64,000 nucleotides of DNA from Zhihengliuella sp. ISTPL4 (GCF_002848265.1 NZ_CP025422.1:1828727-1892726), one strand, 5' to 3'. Shown: positions 51,327 to 61,586, numbered from the stretch's first letter. Notes: generated by a model not told the origin, from the letters alone. Made by a program: numbers and translations.

Positions 51327-52307
51327 TCAGCTCAGGCCGGAGTAGGCGTGCAGACCCTTGAAGAAGACGTTGACGATGGTGAAGTTGAAGATCACCGCGG
51401 TGAAGCCGACGATCGAGAGCCAGGCGGAGGGGTTGCCGCGCCAGCCGCGGGTCGCCCTGGCGTGGATGTACCCGGCGTAGAGAACCCAGATCACGAAGGT
51501 CCAGGTCTCCTTCACGTCGAAGCCCCAGAAGCGGCTCCACGCGTAGTACGCCCAGATGGACCCGGCGATGAGCGTGAACGTCCAGAGGATGAACCCGATG
51601 ATCGTGAACAGGTACGCCAGGCTCTCCAGGCGCTCCGCAGGCGGGAAGGTGCGCAGGAACCCGGGGCCGGTCTTCGCCGCCCCCTCGCCGAGCAGCCGCT
51701 CGCGTCGCGCCTGCATGAGCTGGATCACCGAGAGCGCGAACGCGAGGGCGAAGAACGCCGTCGCGAGCGAGGCGACGAACACGTGGATGATGAGCCACAC
51801 GCTCTTCAGCGGGTCCATCAGCGGCGAGACCTCGACGTAGAAGTTCGTCGCGCCCAGCCCGAGCAGAACGACGACGAGGCCCGTGATGAACGTGCCGAGG
51901 AAGCGCAGGTCGAGGCGGGTGAGCACCACGAGGTAGACGGCGATGATGAGCAGCGTGCCGACCATGCCGAACTCGTACAGGTTCGCCCACGGCACCCGAC
52001 CGGCCGCGATGCCGCGCGTCACAGTGGCGGCGAGGTGGAACACGAAGCCGAGCACGGTGAGGGAGGTACCGATTCGCGCCATGACGAAGCGCTGCGGCTT
52101 CGGAGCTCCGGGCGCATCGACGGGCGCGGAGGCGGAGACGCTCCCGGCTCGACCGGCGGCCACGAGCTCGCCCTCGCGGACCGTGTGGGCGTCGGCGGTC
52201 GCCTGCGAGCGACGCGCGAGATCGAAGGCGTAGGCCACGAAGGCCGCCGCGTAGATCGCGATCGCCGTCCACAGCAGGATCGGCGAGATCACGTTGAGCT
52301 CGAGCAT
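51327..52307 (-). CDS. ccsB: Cytochrome c biogenesis protein, haem handling (CcsB/ResC)
   Basis: A 326-aa polytopic protein of the system II haem-lyase component. The haem-binding WWD-like region is WGFDVKETWTFVIWVLYAGY, and conserved His are in VFHLAATVTRGIAAGRVPWA, WLIIHVFVASLATAFFAL and AGYIHARATRGWRG. Eight or so helices. The ATG at 52307 is preceded by a -10 box embedded at the end of resB. Together with ResB it exports and attaches haem to apocytochromes c. Confidence 0.94.
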   Translation of the reverse strand: MLELNVISPILLWTAIAIYAAAFVAYAFDLARRSQATADAHTVREGELVAAGRAGSVSASAPVDAPGAPKPQRFVMARIGTSLTVLGFVFHLAATVTRGIAAGRVPWANLYEFGMVGTLLIIAVYLVVLTRLDLRFLGTFITGLVVVLLGLGATNFYVEVSPLMDPLKSVWLIIHVFVASLATAFFALAFALSVIQLMQARRERLLGEGAAKTGPGFLRTFPPAERLESLAYLFTIIGFILWTFTLIAGSIWAYYAWSRFWGFDVKETWTFVIWVLYAGYIHARATRGWRGNPSAWLSIVGFTAVIFNFTIVNVFFKGLHAYSGLS

Positions 52308-52316
52308 GATGTCAGT

Positions 52317-54095
<1,779 letters not shown>

Positions 54096-54111
54096 GGTCT
54101 TCTCGGAGCGG

Positions 54112-54879
54112 TCAGAGCGGGAGGTCGACACTGCCGATCACCGCCGTCAGCCGCGACATGATGTCGGTCCACAGGCCGGTGACCATCAGGACGCCGAGGA
54201 GGATCAGCAGCACGCCGCCGATGATGTTCACGATCCGGATGTGGCGGCGCAGGAATCCGATGGCCTTCGTCGCCCAGCCGAAGCCCAGGGCGACGAGCAG
54301 GAACGGGATGCCCAGGCCCAGGGAGTACGCGAGGCCGAGGAATCCCGCCCGCACGGGGTCGCCGGCGTTGAACGAGAGCGCGAGGATGGCGGCGAGCGTC
54401 GGCCCCATGCAGGGTGCCCAGCCGATGCCGAGCGCGACGCCGAGGAGCGGGGCACCGATCATGCCCGCCTTCGAGTCGACGTGGAAACGGAGTTCCTTCT
54501 GCGCGAAGCCGAAGAGCCCGAGGAAGACGAGGCCCATCGCGATGATCACGACGCCGAGGATGCGGGTGATGAGGTCGCCCCACTGGAGCAGGAACACCCC
54601 CGCGGTGCCGCCGAGCACCGTGTAGAGGATGAAGACCACGGTGAAGCCGAGGATGAACAGCAGCACGCCGAGGACGAGGCGGCTTCGGGTCGCCGTCTGC
54701 GTGGCGCGGTCGCCGGACGTCGAGGCGCCCCGCGGTGCGACGGCGCCGCCGAGAAAGCCGAGGTAGCCGGGTACGAGCGGGAGGACGCACGGTGAGAGGA
54801 AGGAGACGAGGCCCGCGACCATGGCCACCGGGATCGCCAGCCAGAGGGCCCCGGAGTCGATGATCGTTCCCGGACTCAC
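54112..54879 (-). CDS. ccdA: Cytochrome c biogenesis protein CcdA
   Basis: A 255-aa, six-helix transmembrane thiol-electron carrier. The redox Cys are in SFLSPCVLPLVPGYLGFL (helix 1) and GIGWAPCMGPTLAA (helix 4), both followed by the typical Pro. Passes electrons from cytoplasmic thioredoxin to the ResA-like protein encoded immediately upstream. GTG at 54879 with AGAGG upstream is preferred; the frame continues 5' inside resA but that region is out of homology. Confidence 0.94.
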   Translation of the reverse strand: MSPGTIIDSGALWLAIPVAMVAGLVSFLSPCVLPLVPGYLGFLGGAVAPRGASTSGDRATQTATRSRLVLGVLLFILGFTVVFILYTVLGGTAGVFLLQWGDLITRILGVVIIAMGLVFLGLFGFAQKELRFHVDSKAGMIGAPLLGVALGIGWAPCMGPTLAAILALSFNAGDPVRAGFLGLAYSLGLGIPFLLVALGFGWATKAIGFLRRHIRIVNIIGGVLLILLGVLMVTGLWTDIMSRLTAVIGSVDLPL

Positions 54880-54895
54880 GACGACCTCTGGGACA

Positions 54896-55546
54896 TCAGG
54901 AGTCCTCCGCGAGCGCGTCCTTGACGAGCGTGGAGAGGATCGAGGTGCCGTCGATGGGGCCGATGATGCGCGCGGCGACGCGGCCCTGCTTGTCGAGCAC
55001 GAGCGTGGTCGGGGTGGCAGCGACCGGCACTGCCTTCGCGAAGGCGAGCTTGGCCTGCGCGGTGTCGACGTCGATGAGGCTCGGGTACGTGATCCCGAAC
55101 TCGTCGGCGAACGCCACGGCGGTGTCCGCCTGGTCCCGGGTGTTGATGCCGATGAACTGCACGCCCTCGTCCTGGTGCTCCTGCCAGACGGCCTCCAGGT
55201 CGGGGGCCTCGACGCGGCACGGTGCGCAGCCGGCGTACCAGAAGTTGACGACGGCGACCTGCCCGGCGATGTCGGCACTGTCGAAGTCCTCGCCGTGCTC
55301 CGTGACACCGCTGAACTCGACCGGCTCCCCGCGTTCGGCGACCGGGATCTCGACGATCGCGCCGTCGGCGGCGACGTAGCCGGTGTTCTCGCCACTCAGG
55401 AACGACTCGCTCACCGGGTCGGGGGCGCAGGCGCTCAGACCCACGGCGAGCACCGCAGCGAGCGCGGCTCCGCCCACACGGCCGAAGGACCGGAGACGGG
55501 AGGGGCGGCCGATGCGGATCGAGCGAATCCTGGAGGCACGGGACAC
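54896..55546 (-). CDS. resA: TlpA/ResA-type membrane-anchored thioredoxin
   Basis: A 216-aa lipoprotein-like thioredoxin: signal sequence GGAALAAVLAVGLSAC ends in a lipobox, then the thioredoxin fold with active site WYAGCAPCRVEAPDL (CxxC) and cis-Pro in VAATPTTLVLD. Reduces apocytochrome c haem-binding cysteines outside the membrane. First of a resA-ccdA-resB-ccsB run, with short gaps. GTG 55546 has TAAACT ending 7 bases upstream. Confidence 0.9.
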   Translation of the reverse strand: MSRASRIRSIRIGRPSRLRSFGRVGGAALAAVLAVGLSACAPDPVSESFLSGENTGYVAADGAIVEIPVAERGEPVEFSGVTEHGEDFDSADIAGQVAVVNFWYAGCAPCRVEAPDLEAVWQEHQDEGVQFIGINTRDQADTAVAFADEFGITYPSLIDVDTAQAKLAFAKAVPVAATPTTLVLDKQGRVAARIIGPIDGTSILSTLVKDALAEDS

Positions 55547-55553
55547 GACTCCG

Positions 55554-55559
55554 AGTTTA
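55554..55559 (-). promoter_or_regulatory. Leaderless -10 (TAAACT) of the cytochrome c biogenesis operon
   Basis: TAAACT ends 7 bases before GTG 55546. Confidence 0.5.
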
Positions 55560-55601
55560 CGCAGAGCTTCCTATGCATCGGCCGGGTACCCCCGGGGGGA
55601 G

Positions 55602-56006
55602 TCAGAAGCGCGCGAGCACGTCGTCGACGCCGGCGCGGAACCGCGGACAGGTCGCGATGTCGTGCGCCCGGCAGCCCATCGCGTGCTCGGTCATCTCGCG
55701 TGATCGCCGCATTTCCTCCATCCGCCGGTCGAGGTCGTCGAGATGCTGCTGCAGCACCTGATGCCGCCCGGCGCTGCCGTCGTCGAGGAGCACCGCGATC
55801 TGGTCGAGGCTCATCCCGGCGGCCTTGCTGCGCTGGATGACGGCGATGCGTACGACTTCGTCCTCGCCGTAGCGCCGGCGGCCCGCCGGGTCGCGGGGCG
55901 GCCGGAGCAGGCCGACCGTCTCCCAGTGCCGCAGGACGTTCGTCGGCATCTCGAACCGCGCGGCGACCTCGCCGACGGACCAGGGATGCGGGTCGCTTGA
56001 CTTCAT
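55602..56006 (-). CDS. MerR family transcriptional regulator with C-terminal C-x7-C loop
   Basis: A 134-aa MerR regulator: helix-turn-helix WSVGEVAARFEMPTNVLRHW and ETVGLLRPPRDPAGRRRYGE, a dimerisation helix (HQVLQQHLDDLDRRMEEMRR), then CRAHDIATC, a two-cysteine loop with seven residues between, the same spacing as the copper-binding loop of CueR. Could sense a metal or thiol oxidation. Divergent from a thioredoxin-reductase-like gene; a perfect 22-bp palindrome covers its start codon. Confidence 0.92.
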   Translation of the reverse strand: MKSSDPHPWSVGEVAARFEMPTNVLRHWETVGLLRPPRDPAGRRRYGEDEVVRIAVIQRSKAAGMSLDQIAVLLDDGSAGRHQVLQQHLDDLDRRMEEMRRSREMTEHAMGCRAHDIATCPRFRAGVDDVLARF

Positions 56007-56020
56007 GTTGACATGAAGTC
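55999..56020. promoter_or_regulatory. MerR operator/divergent promoter
   Basis: GACTTCATG-TTGA-CATGAAGTC, a perfect inverted repeat of 9-bp arms. TTGACA (56008-56013) in its centre can be the -35 of the trxB-like gene, as is usual for MerR-type control. It overlaps the merR ATG (56006). Confidence 0.8.
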
Positions 56021-56061
56021 ACAGACTGGTGCCGAACGCAAGACGCGAGAAGGGAACCTCC

Positions 56062-56955
56062 ATGTACGACGCGATCGTGATCGGTGCCGGCCCCGCCGGC
56101 CTCCAGGCGGCGCTGACCCTCGGACGGATGCACCGGCCGGTGCTCCTGCTGGACTCGGGCGAGTACCGCAACGGCACCGTCCTGCACATGCACAACATGA
56201 TCAGCGCCGACGGGAAGGCCCCGGCGAACCTTCGCGCGCAGGCACGGACGGAGCTCGCGGCCTACCCCGACGTCGAGGTGCGGGACGTGGCGGCGCAGCG
56301 GATCTCCGGCGATGCGGAGGCGGGCTTCTCGGTGAGCCTCGCCGAAGGATCGCCGGCGGAGGCGCGGCGGGTGATCCTGGCGACCGGCGTCGCGGACGAC
56401 CTCCCTCCGGTCCCGGGTCTCGCCGACCTGTGGGGCGTCCGGGTCTTCAGCTGCCCGTTCTGCGACGGCCACGAGCATGCGGGGAAACCGATCGCGATCC
56501 TGGGCGCAGCGCCCAGGGCGGCCCACCTGATCGGGCTGCTGGGCCGCATCGTCGGCGACATCACGGTGGTCCCGGTGGGCGGACCGTTCGCCGAGGAGGA
56601 GCACATCGCGTTGGAGGAGCTCGGTGCCAGGGTGGCCGCCGCACCGGTCGAGGCCGTGGCTTCGCACGGGGATGGCGTGCGCGTGCGCAGCGCGGAGGGC
56701 GACCTCGACGTCGCAGGCGTGTTCGTGGCCTCCGGCACGATGCGGCACCGAGCGCCCTTCGCCGCCGACCTCGGGCTGCGGATGCTGGACTCGGGGTCCA
56801 TCGAGATCGACGAGTTCGGACGGACGTCGCTTCCTGGCGTCTTCGCGGCGGGCGACCTCGCCCATCGCGCGACCCTCCCCGGCCCGATGGCCTCGGTCCT
56901 GCTCGCCGCCGCCGCCGGTCAGCTCGCCGCGGTGGGTGTGATCCAGTCCCTCTGA
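56062..56955 (+). CDS. Thioredoxin reductase-like FAD/NAD(P) oxidoreductase
   Basis: A 297-aa flavoprotein. FAD-binding GAGPAGLQAALTLGR at the N-terminus, redox disulphide in FSCPFCDGHEHAGKP (about residue 135), pyridine-nucleotide motif VGGPF-like region following AILGAAPRAAHLIG, and the C-terminal FAD motif GVFAAGDLAHRA. The CPFC type and short length set it apart from the classic TrxB (CATC); members often reduce atypical thioredoxins or bacillithiol-like thiols. ATG 56062 with AAGGG upstream. Probably activated by the divergent MerR under redox or metal stress. Confidence 0.85.
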   Translation: MYDAIVIGAGPAGLQAALTLGRMHRPVLLLDSGEYRNGTVLHMHNMISADGKAPANLRAQARTELAAYPDVEVRDVAAQRISGDAEAGFSVSLAEGSPAEARRVILATGVADDLPPVPGLADLWGVRVFSCPFCDGHEHAGKPIAILGAAPRAAHLIGLLGRIVGDITVVPVGGPFAEEEHIALEELGARVAAAPVEAVASHGDGVRVRSAEGDLDVAGVFVASGTMRHRAPFAADLGLRMLDSGSIEIDEFGRTSLPGVFAAGDLAHRATLPGPMASVLLAAAAGQLAAVGVIQSL

Positions 56956-56957
56956 TT

Positions 56958-57011
56958 CGAATCGCCCGATTGGTCCCCCTTCCCGGCGGAAGGGAGCCGA
57001 TCAGGCGATTC
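56958..57011. terminator. Bidirectional hairpin between trxB-like and histidine phosphatase genes
   Basis: CGAATCGCC (56958-56966) pairs with GGCGATTCG (57003-57011), with inner GATTGG/CCGATC and CCCTTCC-CGGC-GGAAGGG pairing: a 54-base hairpin filling the gap between convergent genes. No strong T-tract. Confidence 0.7.
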
Positions 57012-57019
57012 GAGCGGGG

Positions 57020-57661
57020 TCAGACGGCGCCGACGTCGACGGCGCCGCCGGTCGCGGCGGGCTCGGCGTACGAGACCTCGCGCCAGACGTCGCCCACGCG
57101 TTCGAACGAGGTCACGCTGGACAGGGCACAGCGGCGGGTCCGCGGGTCGTGCTGCAGCGGGAGGCCGGCGACGCGCAAGTGCGTGATCCAGATCGGCGCC
57201 TGATGCGACACCATGACGATGTCCCCCGCTGTCGGTATCTCGGCCGCAGCCGTCCACGCCTCGTCCATCACGCCGAGCATCCGCTCCGCGATCGACGCGT
57301 ACGGCTCCCCCCAGCTCGGCAGCGAGGGCTGGCGAAGGTGCCACCAGTTCATCGGATTCATCAGCGACCGCCGCATCCGCGTGCCTTCGAAGACGTTCGT
57401 CGGTTCGATCAGACGGATGTCCGTCTCGGGTTCGAGGTCGAACACCTCGGCGAACGGGGCGGCTGACTCCTGCGCACGCTCCAGCGGCGACGCGAAGAGC
57501 GCGGTCACCGGATCGCCGAGTCCCGCCACGTGCTCCGCCGCCGCCTGGGCCATCTCCTCCCCCGCGGTGCTGAGGTGGTAGTCGGGCAGCCGGCCATAGA
57601 GCACGCGGGACGGGTTGTGCACCTCCCCGTGGCGAACGAGGTGCAGAAGTGATGCCGCCAC
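57020..57661 (-). CDS. Histidine phosphatase family protein
   Basis: A 213-aa phosphoglycerate-mutase-like enzyme. Catalytic motif LHLVRHGEVHNPSR (nucleophile His about residue 11), second Arg in FASPLERAQESAAPF, acid/base Glu region EPTNVFEG and the second His in VMVSHQAPIWI. Substrate of these broad-specificity phosphatases is not predictable. GTG 57661 with GAGG 7 bases upstream; it overlaps no gene but begins one base after the stop of the upstream membrane-protein gene, so they form an operon. Confidence 0.9.
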   Translation of the reverse strand: MAASLLHLVRHGEVHNPSRVLYGRLPDYHLSTAGEEMAQAAAEHVAGLGDPVTALFASPLERAQESAAPFAEVFDLEPETDIRLIEPTNVFEGTRMRRSLMNPMNWWHLRQPSLPSWGEPYASIAERMLGVMDEAWTAAAEIPTAGDIVMVSHQAPIWITHLRVAGLPLQHDPRTRRCALSSVTSFERVGDVWREVSYAEPAATGGAVDVGAV

Positions 57662-57662
57662 G

Positions 57663-58052
57663 TCAGACCTCGCGGTAGCGGGACTCGCCGAACCCGAGGA
57701 CCAGATAGCCGATGTAGGGGAAGAGGAACAGCAGGAAGAAGGAGAACACCCCGCCCTTGCCGAACCGCGCGCCGAGCTTGAACGCGACGATGACTCCGAG
57801 GATGAAGTTCGCGATCGGCACGAGGTACAGCAGGGCGAACCACCCCGACATCCCGGCGATCTTCACGAGGAACACGACGTTCACGATCGGGATGATCGCG
57901 AGGATGCCGGGGTAGCCCGCCTTCGTGAAGACCTTCCACAGTCCGACCACGACGAGGATGTAGAAGATGAGGGCGATGAGTCCCGTCGTGCCGGAGAAGA
58001 TCGCGCCGAACAGGTCGGGAAGGCCGTTGCCGTCCGAGATGGAGAGGTGCAT
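57663..58052 (-). CDS. Small membrane protein, DUF5684-like
   Basis: A 129-aa protein with four hydrophobic segments: GLIALIFYILVVVGLWKVFT, ILAIIPIVNVVFLVKIAG, WFALLYLVPIANFILGVIVA and VFSFFLLFLFPYIGYLVLGF, with the repeating AGYPGILAIIPIVN / P-xxN pattern of DUF5684 proteins, which are sometimes misannotated as signal peptidase I. No catalytic Ser/Lys pair. Function unknown. ATG 58052 with AAAGGCGG upstream; a -10 TAGGAT lies 24 bases before the start. Confidence 0.8.
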   Translation of the reverse strand: MHLSISDGNGLPDLFGAIFSGTTGLIALIFYILVVVGLWKVFTKAGYPGILAIIPIVNVVFLVKIAGMSGWFALLYLVPIANFILGVIVAFKLGARFGKGGVFSFFLLFLFPYIGYLVLGFGESRYREV

Positions 58053-58076
58053 GGGGGTCCGCCTTTCGTCGTGGCG

Positions 58077-58082
58077 ATCCTA
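58077..58082 (-). promoter_or_regulatory. -10 element (TAGGAT) of the DUF5684/histidine phosphatase operon
   Basis: TAGGAT, 24 bases before ATG 58052, giving a short leader with a Shine-Dalgarno. Confidence 0.45.
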
Positions 58083-58139
58083 CTGAGGTGCCGCTGCTCC
58101 GTGCTGGCGACCCGGCCGGGAAGGGCCGGGACGCCCGCG

Positions 58140-58145
58140 TAGACT
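58140..58145 (+). promoter_or_regulatory. -10 element (TAGACT) of aspS
   Basis: TAGACT 39 bases before the GTG start; leaves a roughly 33-base leader with AGGAGG. Confidence 0.5.
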
Positions 58146-58184
58146 GGGCGGGTTCATCTTTCCCCGGATCAGGAGGAATCCTCC

Positions 58185-59963
58185 GTGCTGCGCACCCACT
58201 CCGCAGGCTCCCTGCGCGCCGAGAACATCGGTCAGACCGTCACCCTCACCGGGTGGGTCGATCGTCGTCGTGACCACGGAGGCGTCGCGTTCATCGATCT
58301 GCGGGACGCGTCGGGCATCGCCCAGGTCGTCATCCGCGACGAGGAGATCGCCCACCCGCTGCGCAACGAGTTCGTCCTCAAGGTCACCGGCGAGGTGTCG
58401 CAGCGCCCCGAGGGCAACGCGAACCCGAACCTGCCCTCCGGCGAGATCGAGGTCATCGCGGCCGACGTCGAGGTCCTGAACGAGTCGGCACCGCTGCCGT
58501 TCCAGGTCTCGACGGCTCTGGCCGACACCGAGACCGTCGGCGAGGAGGCACGCCTGAAGTACCGCTATCTCGACCTCCGCCGCCCGGCCGCCGCCTCCGC
58601 GCTGCGCCTGCGGTCCGACGTCTACAAGGCGATCCGCGACGTGCTGCACGCCGAGGACTTCACCGAGGTCGAGACCCCGACCCTCACCCGTTCCACGCCG
58701 GAGGGCGCCCGCGACTTCGTCGTCCCGGCCCGCCTGCACCCGGGCAGCTGGTACGCCCTGCCCCAGTCCCCGCAGCTATTCAAGCAGCTGCTCATGGTGG
58801 GCGGCGTGGAGAAGTACTTCCAGATCGCCCGCTGCTACCGCGACGAGGACTTCCGTGCCGACCGCCAGCCGGAGTTCACGCAGCTCGACATCGAGATGAG
58901 CTTCGTCGACCAGGAGGACGTGATCGCCCTCATGGAGGCGCTCGTCGTGGCGATGTGGAAGACCATCGGCGTCGAGGTGCAGACCCCGCTGCCGCGGATG
59001 ACCTACGCCGATGCCATGGCGAAGTACGGCTCCGACAAGCCCGACCTCCGCTTCGGACTCGAGCTCGTCGAAGCGACCGACTACTTCAAGGACACCCCGT
59101 TCCGCGTGTTCCAGGCCGAGTACGTCGGCGCCGTGCGCATGCCCGGCGGTGCGAGCCAGCCGCGCAAGCAGCTCGACGCGTGGCAGGACTGGGCCAAGCA
59201 GCGCGGCGCACGGGGCCTCGCCTACGTCCTGTTCAACGAGGACGGCACCCTGGGCGGTCCCGCCGCGAAGAACCTGTCCGAGGCCGAGCAGGCGGGTCTG
59301 GCGGAGTTCGTCGGCGCGGAGGCGGGCGACTGCGTGTTCTTCGCCGCCGGAGCGACCAAGGAGAGCCGCGCGCTGCTCGGCGCCGCGCGAGTCGAGATCG
59401 GCCGTCGCCTCGGGTACCTGAACCCGGACGAGTTCGCCTTCACCTGGGTCGTCGACGCCCCGATGTTCGAGCCGGCCGCCGACGCGGTCGCCTCCGGAGA
59501 CGTGGCCGTGGGTGCGGGCGCCTGGACGGCCGTGCACCACGCGTTCACCGGTCCGAAGCCCGAGTTCGAGGACACGTTCGACACCGACCCCGGCTCGGCC
59601 CTCGCCTACGCGTACGACATCGTGTGCAACGGCTCGGAGCTCGGCGGCGGGTCCATCCGCATCCACCGCGAGGACATCCAGAAGCGGGTGTTCGAGGTCA
59701 TGGGCATCAGCGACGAGGTGGCCCAGGAGCAGTTCGGCTTCCTCCTCGACGCGTTCAAGTTCGGCGCTCCCCCGCACGGCGGCATCGCGCTCGGCATGGA
59801 CCGCGTGCTCCAGCACCTGACCAAGACCGAGTCGATCCGCGACGTCATCGCCTTCCCGAAGTCCGGGAACGGCTTCGATCCCCTGACCTCCGCTCCCGCG
59901 CCGATCACCCCCGAGCAGCGCGCCGAGGCCGGCGTGGACTTCACCCCGGAGGACGAGGCCTGA
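58185..59963 (+). CDS. aspS: Aspartyl-tRNA synthetase (class II)
   Basis: A 592-aa bacterial-type AspRS. N-terminal anticodon-binding OB fold ([20 protein letters not shown]), class II motif 1 region ([16 protein letters not shown]), motif 2 [20 protein letters not shown], the bacterial GAD insertion in the middle, and motif 3 [17 protein letters not shown] 58185 has AGGAGG 8 bases upstream. Charges tRNA-Asp; whether it also misacylates tRNA-Asn (non-discriminating form) cannot be settled without the rest of the genome. Convergent with the TauE gene, with a palindromic repeat between. Confidence 0.97.
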   Translation: MLRTHSAGSLRAENIGQTVTLTGWVDRRRDHGGVAFIDLRDASGIAQVVIRDEEIAHPLRNEFVLKVTGEVSQRPEGNANPNLPSGEIEVIAADVEVLNESAPLPFQVSTALADTETVGEEARLKYRYLDLRRPAAASALRLRSDVYKAIRDVLHAEDFTEVETPTLTRSTPEGARDFVVPARLHPGSWYALPQSPQLFKQLLMVGGVEKYFQIARCYRDEDFRADRQPEFTQLDIEMSFVDQEDVIALMEALVVAMWKTIGVEVQTPLPRMTYADAMAKYGSDKPDLRFGLELVEATDYFKDTPFRVFQAEYVGAVRMPGGASQPRKQLDAWQDWAKQRGARGLAYVLFNEDGTLGGPAAKNLSEAEQAGLAEFVGAEAGDCVFFAAGATKESRALLGAARVEIGRRLGYLNPDEFAFTWVVDAPMFEPAADAVASGDVAVGAGAWTAVHHAFTGPKPEFEDTFDTDPGSALAYAYDIVCNGSELGGGSIRIHREDIQKRVFEVMGISDEVAQEQFGFLLDAFKFGAPPHGGIALGMDRVLQHLTKTESIRDVIAFPKSGNGFDPLTSAPAPITPEQRAEAGVDFTPEDEA

Positions 59964-59967
59964 CCCA

Positions 59968-60048
59968 CCGAGACCCCGTCTTTCCGCCGAGACCCCGGGA
60001 CACTGCCGCTGGCAGCCCGGGGTCTCGTCGCGTACCCGGGGTCTCGGC
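59968..60048. repeat. CGAGACCCC palindromic repeat/terminator between aspS and tauE
   Basis: CCGAGACCCCG occurs twice directly (59968-59978 and 59987-59997) and twice inverted: CCCGGGGTCTCG at 60016-60027 and CCCGGGGTCTCGGC at 60035-60048. The second copy can pair with either inverted copy (12 or 14 bp). It fills the gap between convergent genes and probably terminates both. Confidence 0.75.
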
Positions 60049-60054
60049 GAAGAA

Positions 60055-60873
60055 TCAGGCGAAGAGAGGGGCGAGGTTCTCGTTCCACACATCGACGCCG
60101 AGCTTCGCGATGAGAGCCACCACGACGACGAGGAACACCACGCGGATGAACGTCGTGCCGCGGGAGATGGCCATCCGCGAACCCAGGTAGCTGCCGCCGA
60201 CGTTCGCGACCGCGAGGATGCCCCCGAGCAGCCACAGCACCGAGCCGTGCGGGATGAAGAGGAGCAGCGCCCCCGCGTTCGTCGCGAGATTCACGATCTT
60301 CGCCTTCGCGCTCGCCTGCAGGAAGTCGTAGCCCAGCAGCGCGACGAGGGTGATCACGAGAAAGGTGCCCGTCCCCGGACCGATCATCCCGTCGTAGAAC
60401 CCGATGCCGAGCCCCGCGAGCCCGGCCATGATGTGGTGCTTGTGCCCGTGAAAGCGCAGCTGCGTCGCCGCCCCGAGCTGCGGACGGAGCGCCGTGAACA
60501 GGGCGACCGCCAGCAGCGCGATCACGATGATGGGCTTGAAGGCGGCCGGGGGCAGCACCGTCGCGACCGCCGCGCCGCCGAACGAGCCGATCAACGCGAT
60601 CACCGCCATCGGCAGCGCCGTGCGCAGGTCGGGCTTGGCGCGGCGGTAGTAGGTGATGCTGCTGGTCGCGGTGCCGAAGACCGAGGCGAGCTTGTTCGTC
60701 GCGAGCGCCTGGACCGGGGCGATGCCGGGGATGAGGAGCAGCGCCGGGAGCTGCAGCAGCCCTCCGCCGCCGACGACCGCGTCGATCCACCCGGCGCTGA
60801 ACGCCGCCACGATGATGAGGATCAGCATCCCCCAGGTGAGCTGCTCGAGTCCGAGGAGGCTGCCGATATCCAC
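60055..60873 (-). CDS. Sulfite exporter TauE/SafE family membrane protein
   Basis: A 272-aa, roughly eight-helix permease. Both half-repeats carry the family glycine motifs: AFSAGWIDAVVGGGGLLQLP near the N-terminus and GIGFYDGMIGPGTGTFLVIT in the second half, each followed by NKLASVFGT or AKIVNLATN. Predicted to export sulfur oxyanions or organic acids; TSUP substrates are diverse. GTG at 60873 has AATCAT ending 6 bases upstream, compatible with a leaderless start. Confidence 0.9.
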   Translation of the reverse strand: MDIGSLLGLEQLTWGMLILIIVAAFSAGWIDAVVGGGGLLQLPALLLIPGIAPVQALATNKLASVFGTATSSITYYRRAKPDLRTALPMAVIALIGSFGGAAVATVLPPAAFKPIIVIALLAVALFTALRPQLGAATQLRFHGHKHHIMAGLAGLGIGFYDGMIGPGTGTFLVITLVALLGYDFLQASAKAKIVNLATNAGALLLFIPHGSVLWLLGGILAVANVGGSYLGSRMAISRGTTFIRVVFLVVVVALIAKLGVDVWNENLAPLFA

Positions 60874-60879
60874 CCCGCC

Positions 60880-60885
60880 ATGATT
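60880..60885 (-). promoter_or_regulatory. Possible leaderless -10 (AATCAT) of tauE
   Basis: AATCAT ends 6 bases before GTG 60873. Confidence 0.35.
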
Positions 60886-60923
60886 CCAGACCCGCGGGCA
60901 CGGTCCCGCATCGGCACCGCTGG

Positions 60924-60929
60924 CAGACT
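60924..60929 (+). promoter_or_regulatory. Leaderless -10 (CAGACT) of the GNAT gene
   Basis: CAGACT ends 6 bases before ATG 60936. Confidence 0.45.
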
Positions 60930-60935
60930 GGGCTC

Positions 60936-61451
60936 ATGCTCGCCGCTCTCCCGCTTCCGCATCCGTTCGCGTCGAGGAGCGGGGACGCCGTGCTCCGGAG
61001 AGCGACCGAGGCTGACACCGACGCCGTCATCGCGCTGCTCGCCGACGATCCGATCAGCGCCGCCCGCGGCGACGTCGCCTCCGCCGAGGACCGCCCGGCG
61101 TACGAGCGCGGCCTCCGCGAGATCCTGACCGACCCCTCGAACGACCTCCTCGTTGTCGAACTCGACGGCGCCGTGGTCGGCACTCTCCAACTGACCTCGA
61201 TCCCCGGCATGGCACGTCGCGGCGCCCGGCGGCTGCTCGTCGAGGCGGTCCGCGTCCGCAGCGACCTCCGGTCCTCGGGCATCGGCTCCGCGGTCATGCG
61301 CTGGGTCGGCGATGCCGCGGCACCCGCCCTCGGAGCCGCCATGGTGCAGCTCACCTCCGACGCCGCCCGCACCGACGCCCATCGGTTCTACGAGCGCCTC
61401 GGCTATGTGGGCTCGCACCGCGGCTTCAAGTACACCATCCCACAGCGCTGA
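60936..61451 (+). CDS. GNAT family N-acetyltransferase
   Basis: A 171-aa acetyltransferase. GNAT landmarks: VLRRATEADTDAVIALLADD (beta1-alpha1), DLLVVELDGAVVGTLQLTSI (beta2-4), the acetyl-CoA pyrophosphate loop VRSDLRSSGIGSAVMRWV (R/Q-x-x-G-x-G/A, motif A), and the C-terminal HRFYERLGYVGSHRGFKY. The acceptor may be an amine, peptide or small molecule and is not predictable. Divergent from the TauE gene. Confidence 0.92.
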   Translation: MLAALPLPHPFASRSGDAVLRRATEADTDAVIALLADDPISAARGDVASAEDRPAYERGLREILTDPSNDLLVVELDGAVVGTLQLTSIPGMARRGARRLLVEAVRVRSDLRSSGIGSAVMRWVGDAAAPALGAAMVQLTSDAARTDAHRFYERLGYVGSHRGFKYTIPQR

Positions 61452-61530
61452 GCCCGCGGCGCATCCCCACGCCACCGGCCCGACACCGACCGTTCACCCG
61501 CACCGCTCCGCGCGGCAACCTCGGACTCAT

Positions 61531-61585
61531 AGTGTCCTCTCGCAACCCGACACCGGCTCACAGCGCCGGACACCGAGAGGACACT
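61531..61585 (+). promoter_or_regulatory. Inverted repeat that can mask the ribosome binding site of the downstream binding protein
   Basis: AGTGTCCTCTCG (61531-61542) is the exact reverse complement of CGAGAGGACACT (61574-61585), which holds the Shine-Dalgarno AGAGGA and ends one base before the ATG at 61587. The 31-base loop contains a further CCGGC/GCCGG hairpin. CATAGT (61528-61533) could be a -10, in which case the left arm would be partly untranscribed and the repeat would be an operator. Confidence 0.55.
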
Positions 61586-61586
61586 C

